Source: Veillonella rodentium
GTDB taxonomy: Bacteria; Bacillota; Negativicutes; Veillonellales; Veillonellaceae
DNA: 64,000 bases
Direction: 5' to 3'
NCBI RefSeq assembly: GCF_900187285.1
Contig: NZ_LT906470.1
Coordinates: 479,501 to 543,500, forward strand
Both the position numbers and the translations under genes were made by a program. Position 1 is the first letter of the stretch. The number at the start of each line of letters is the position of its first letter. Below are positions 61,513-64,000 of the stretch, piece after piece. Under the pieces are notes generated by a model, which saw nothing but the letters and a program-made list of their open reading frames with translations, did not search any database and was not told the DNA's origin.

Positions 61513-62211
61513 GTGAACAAGTATATTGCTGAATTTATCGGTACAATGATTTTGGTGTTTTTCGGGACCGGTACGGCCGTTGTAACAGGTGGTTTTACAG
61601 GCGGTTTAGGACTTGGATTCTTAGGTGTTGTAGCTATTGCCTTGGCGTTCGGTTTGACTATCGTCGCAGGGGCTTATGCGATTGGTCATATTTCAGGTTG
61701 TCATGTCAATCCGGCGGTGTCTATCGGTGTTTGGCTTGCCGGTCGTATGTCTTTGAAAGACTTCGGCGGCTATGTAGCGGCTCAAGTGCTTGGGGCCTTT
61801 GCCGGCACAGGTTTATTAAGCTTTATCGTTAGATCATCTGAAACCCTTTCCAGTTACGGTGCTGACGGATATGGTGACTTAAGTGCTGTCGGATTATCGA
61901 TGGGCGGTGCATTTGTAGCTGAAACCTTTCTTACGTTTGTCTTCGTACTTGTTATTCTTGGTGTCACATCCAGTGAAAAAACATCTTCCATTGCGGGCCT
62001 TGTTATCGGTGCTACATTGACCATGGTTCATTTAATCGGTATTCCATTGACGGGAACATCCGTAAACCCTGCTCGCGCATTAGCTCCAGCTGTATTTACC
62101 GGCGGTGAAGCTTTATCTCAGGTATGGCTTTTTATTGTGGCGCCTCTTATCGGTGGTGCTATTGCGGCGGTTTTTCATCGCGCGTGGTTTTCCGTAACTG
62201 AAGAAGAGTAA
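61513..62211 (+). CDS. aquaporin-type channel (MIP family)
   Basis: 232 residues from a GTG at 61513, with AAGGAGG upstream. Six membrane helices with the two half-helix motifs HVNPAVS and SVNPARAL. The second lacks the Asp that follows NPAR in glycerol facilitators, which favours a water-selective channel, though other small solutes cannot be excluded. TTGACA or TTGTTG with TATAAT (about 61419-61424) gives its promoter. Confidence 0.9.
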   Translation: MNKYIAEFIGTMILVFFGTGTAVVTGGFTGGLGLGFLGVVAIALAFGLTIVAGAYAIGHISGCHVNPAVSIGVWLAGRMSLKDFGGYVAAQVLGAFAGTGLLSFIVRSSETLSSYGADGYGDLSAVGLSMGGAFVAETFLTFVFVLVILGVTSSEKTSSIAGLVIGATLTMVHLIGIPLTGTSVNPARALAPAVFTGGEALSQVWLFIVAPLIGGAIAAVFHRAWFSVTEEE

Positions 62212-62277
62212 TTGGTGCATGTTACTCGATTCGAATAGATAATTTCTGGAAAGTTCATATAAATTTCATAAAATATA

Positions 62278-62306
62278 TTGATAAACTTAAAAAAGTTGTG
62301 TAAAAT
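62278..62306 (+). promoter_or_regulatory. promoter of the OmpA-like gene
   Basis: TTGATA (62278-62283), 17-bp spacer, TAAAAT (62301-62306), about 54 nt before the ATG. Confidence 0.8.
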
Positions 62307-62366
62307 ATAATTATCTTATTGCTGTCCCTGGCTGTTTCTGAAGGGATATTATGGAGGGTCATTATA

Positions 62367-63383
62367 ATGAATAAAAAATTATTAGCTTTGATGGCTGTTA
62401 CTGCCGTAGGTGTTTCTGTAGTAGGTGCAACACCTCAAACTCAATTTGACAAAGGTGAAGTCCAAGTAGATCTTGGTGCATCCAGTGTAGAAGCAAAAGC
62501 TTATGGTGAAAAAGATTCCCATAAATGGAATTTCGACGGCGGTTTAACTTATGCATTAAGTGATAAAACGGCACTTCAATATGGTTATCACGGTTTGAAT
62601 ACAAAAAGTCTTGATACCGACATGCATGAAGTAAATCTGATTCAATCCTTGAACAAGAACTTGGCTCTATATGGCGGTTATGCCCGGATTCATAGTCATG
62701 ATACGGATGGTACAAATAATATCGCTCAAGCCGGTATAATCGGCAAAGCCGCTCTGGGTTCCAAGGTGGAAGTTTACGGTAAAGCGGGTATCGGGACTAA
62801 GAAAACGACTTCTTTGGAAGCCGGATTAGGTTACAAAGCGACTGAAGATTTAGATATTAATGCAGGGTATCGTTATATCAACACTCAAGCGGATGGTGAT
62901 CATAATGTTTCCTTCCAAGGTCCTGTTGTTGGCTTGTCCTATCGTTTCGGTGGTTCTAAGGTAGCTACTCCGGACCCAGCGCCAGCTCCCGCATACACTC
63001 CGGCTCCTGTAGTACAGGAAGCTCCTAAACATGAAACCCCTAAATTGGATTACTATGTACAATCCATCTACTTTGACTCCGATCAATCCACTCCACGTTA
63101 TGATCAAGCGCCTAACTTGGATGCTGCATTGAAAGCTGCAAACAAATACTCTCAGGACCAGATTAAATTGATGGGTAATGCTGATACTGATGCAAACCCT
63201 CAATATAATATCAACTTGTCTGAACGCCGTGTACAAAGCGTTGCTCAATTCTTAGTAAATAACGGCGTAGCAGCTAATCGTTTGATCGGTGTTGCTAATG
63301 GCGATGCTAAACCGGTTGCAACAAATTCAACTTCTTCCGGTAAAGCTGAAAATCGTCGTGTAGACGTATACATTCATCGCTAA
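62367..63383 (+). CDS. OmpA-family outer-membrane protein
   Basis: 338 residues from the ATG at 62367 (GGAGG upstream). Signal peptide (KKLLALMAVTAVGVSVVGA), an eight-strand-type beta-barrel region to about 205 (alternating aromatic strands ending in YRF), a Pro/Ala hinge (PDPAPAPAYTPAP), and a C-terminal OmpA peptidoglycan-binding domain with YFDSDQ, GNADTDANPQYNINLSERRV and AENRRVDVYI. Links the outer membrane to the wall, strong evidence for a diderm cell. Restricted codon use suggests high expression. Confidence 0.93.
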   Translation: MNKKLLALMAVTAVGVSVVGATPQTQFDKGEVQVDLGASSVEAKAYGEKDSHKWNFDGGLTYALSDKTALQYGYHGLNTKSLDTDMHEVNLIQSLNKNLALYGGYARIHSHDTDGTNNIAQAGIIGKAALGSKVEVYGKAGIGTKKTTSLEAGLGYKATEDLDINAGYRYINTQADGDHNVSFQGPVVGLSYRFGGSKVATPDPAPAPAYTPAPVVQEAPKHETPKLDYYVQSIYFDSDQSTPRYDQAPNLDAALKAANKYSQDQIKLMGNADTDANPQYNINLSERRVQSVAQFLVNNGVAANRLIGVANGDAKPVATNSTSSGKAENRRVDVYIHR

Positions 63384-63410
63384 TTTCTAGATGAATCTAG
63401 AATAGATATT

Positions 63411-63480
63411 TCTTAAGTCCATCTTATCGTCATGCTCTCGTATCTATCGGGAATTGAATACGCGATAAGGTGGGCTTTTG
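63411..63480 (+). terminator. terminator after the OmpA-like gene
   Basis: Stem AAGTCCATCTTATCG/CGATAAGGTGGGCTT (two G-U) with a long loop and TTTTG. A perfect TTCTAGAT/ATCTAGAA inverted repeat precedes it at 63385-63402. Confidence 0.7.
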
Positions 63481-63551
63481 TGTTCTGGCAGGTCATATAA
63501 CGTTCATTAATATGTGGTATGGTATGCGTTGTGAGTATAGTAAAGTGGGTT

Positions 63552-64000
63552 ATGCGTATGGAAAAATTCAAATATTATAAACAACTCGTCGGCGCTATTA
63601 TACTGGCCGGCATTATGGTGATAGTGGCGCTTCGCATAGGCGACATCGCTAATGCTATTGATGCTGTACTGTCAGCTTTTGTACCCCTTATTTTAGGGGC
63701 CTGCATGGCATTCGTGTTGGACATTCTTGTCGTTCGTTATGAACGCTGGCTGTGGCCTAAAACCAAGTTTGGCTGGCGATATAAGATTCGTAGACCGTTG
63801 AGTATCATTTTATCCTTTGTGACCATCAGTCTCATTGTATATTTCATTGCTCGCATGGCTGTACCGCAATTAATTCATTCTATGTCAATTATTGTTTCGG
63901 CGGCACCACAACTTTATGCGGACTTTCAGGTGTGGATACAACATATAACAGAGGCTATTCCGTTTGCATCGAATCAAACGATTATGGACACGTTAAATGG
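63552..64000 (+). CDS. AI-2E family transporter, 3' partial
   Basis: N-terminal 149 residues, cut by the window edge. Membrane helices at about 13-34, 45-66 and 84-110; the early LILGACMAFVLDILV segment is typical of the family (PerM/YdiK/TqsA-like). These export or exchange small molecules; AI-2 itself is only one possibility. Starts at ATG 63552 or 63558 with a weak GTGGG. Confidence 0.8.
   Translation, partial: MRMEKFKYYKQLVGAIILAGIMVIVALRIGDIANAIDAVLSAFVPLILGACMAFVLDILVVRYERWLWPKTKFGWRYKIRRPLSIILSFVTISLIVYFIARMAVPQLIHSMSIIVSAAPQLYADFQVWIQHITEAIPFASNQTIMDTLN

Overview
The window looks like chromosome from a diderm Firmicute of the Negativicutes, most probably Veillonella. This is inferred from gene content, not from a database search. 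Outer-membrane and LPS genes (an OmpA-type protein, an ADP-heptose-type glycosyltransferase, a lipoprotein) sit among Firmicute-style genes with strong AGGAG ribosome-binding sites. Genes for lactate/malate fermentation are also present (a biotin-dependent carboxyltransferase subunit and malic enzyme).

Layout. 1-8.1 kb: end of an LPS glycosyltransferase gene, the stand-alone carboxyltransferase, a two-component system, an HtrA protease and a PadR/DUF1700 envelope-response unit. 8.4-13.3 kb: pyrF-pyrE on the minus strand, a DnaQ-like exonuclease, then deoxynucleoside salvage (deoC, pdp, cdd). 13.3-25.4 kb: MetQ, MenA-like prenyltransferase, two paralogous secreted proteins, RidA and a cysteine desulfidase-like enzyme, an interrupted unknown gene, an MFS exporter, tRNA-Ser overlapping tadA, a TRIC-like channel, a DUF4127 protein and an acyltransferase. 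25.6-42 kb: D-amino-acid transaminase, metNI, a TrpR-like regulator, TauE/SafE, SDR, YbgC, MurI, a CofE-like protein, a hydantoinase/deacetylase pair, rph-rdgB-yfcE, speD, malic enzyme and a Pro-Gly-Arg tRNA cluster.

42.15-59.49 kb: a 17.3-kb integrative mobilizable element inserted in the 3' end of tRNA-Arg(TCT). It is bounded by a 42-bp direct repeat with one mismatch. It carries a tyrosine integrase with an excisionase-like N-terminal HTH, a putative replication helicase, a 789-residue protein of unknown function, an oriT-like region with a RHH accessory protein and a very small relaxase, and a minus-strand recombination operon (ERF annealing protein, Cas4/RecB-like nuclease, RadC, an ASKHA-like protein and small ORFs). 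Its cargo is an m5C methyltransferase, an Eco47II-like endonuclease and a PIN-domain protein. There are no conjugation-channel or virion genes, so it would depend on a helper. 59.7-64 kb returns to host genes: MATE exporter, aquaporin, OmpA-like protein and the start of an AI-2E family transporter.

The most novel-looking signals are a candidate regulatory RNA at 5158-5330 that displays repeated CUCUCU tracts, a multi-hairpin RNA at 8205-8340 sharing a motif with it, the unknown 789-residue protein and the restriction/PIN cargo of the mobile element, terminator-type hairpins placed directly ahead of ribosome-binding sites, and a switch-like leader before the carboxyltransferase gene.
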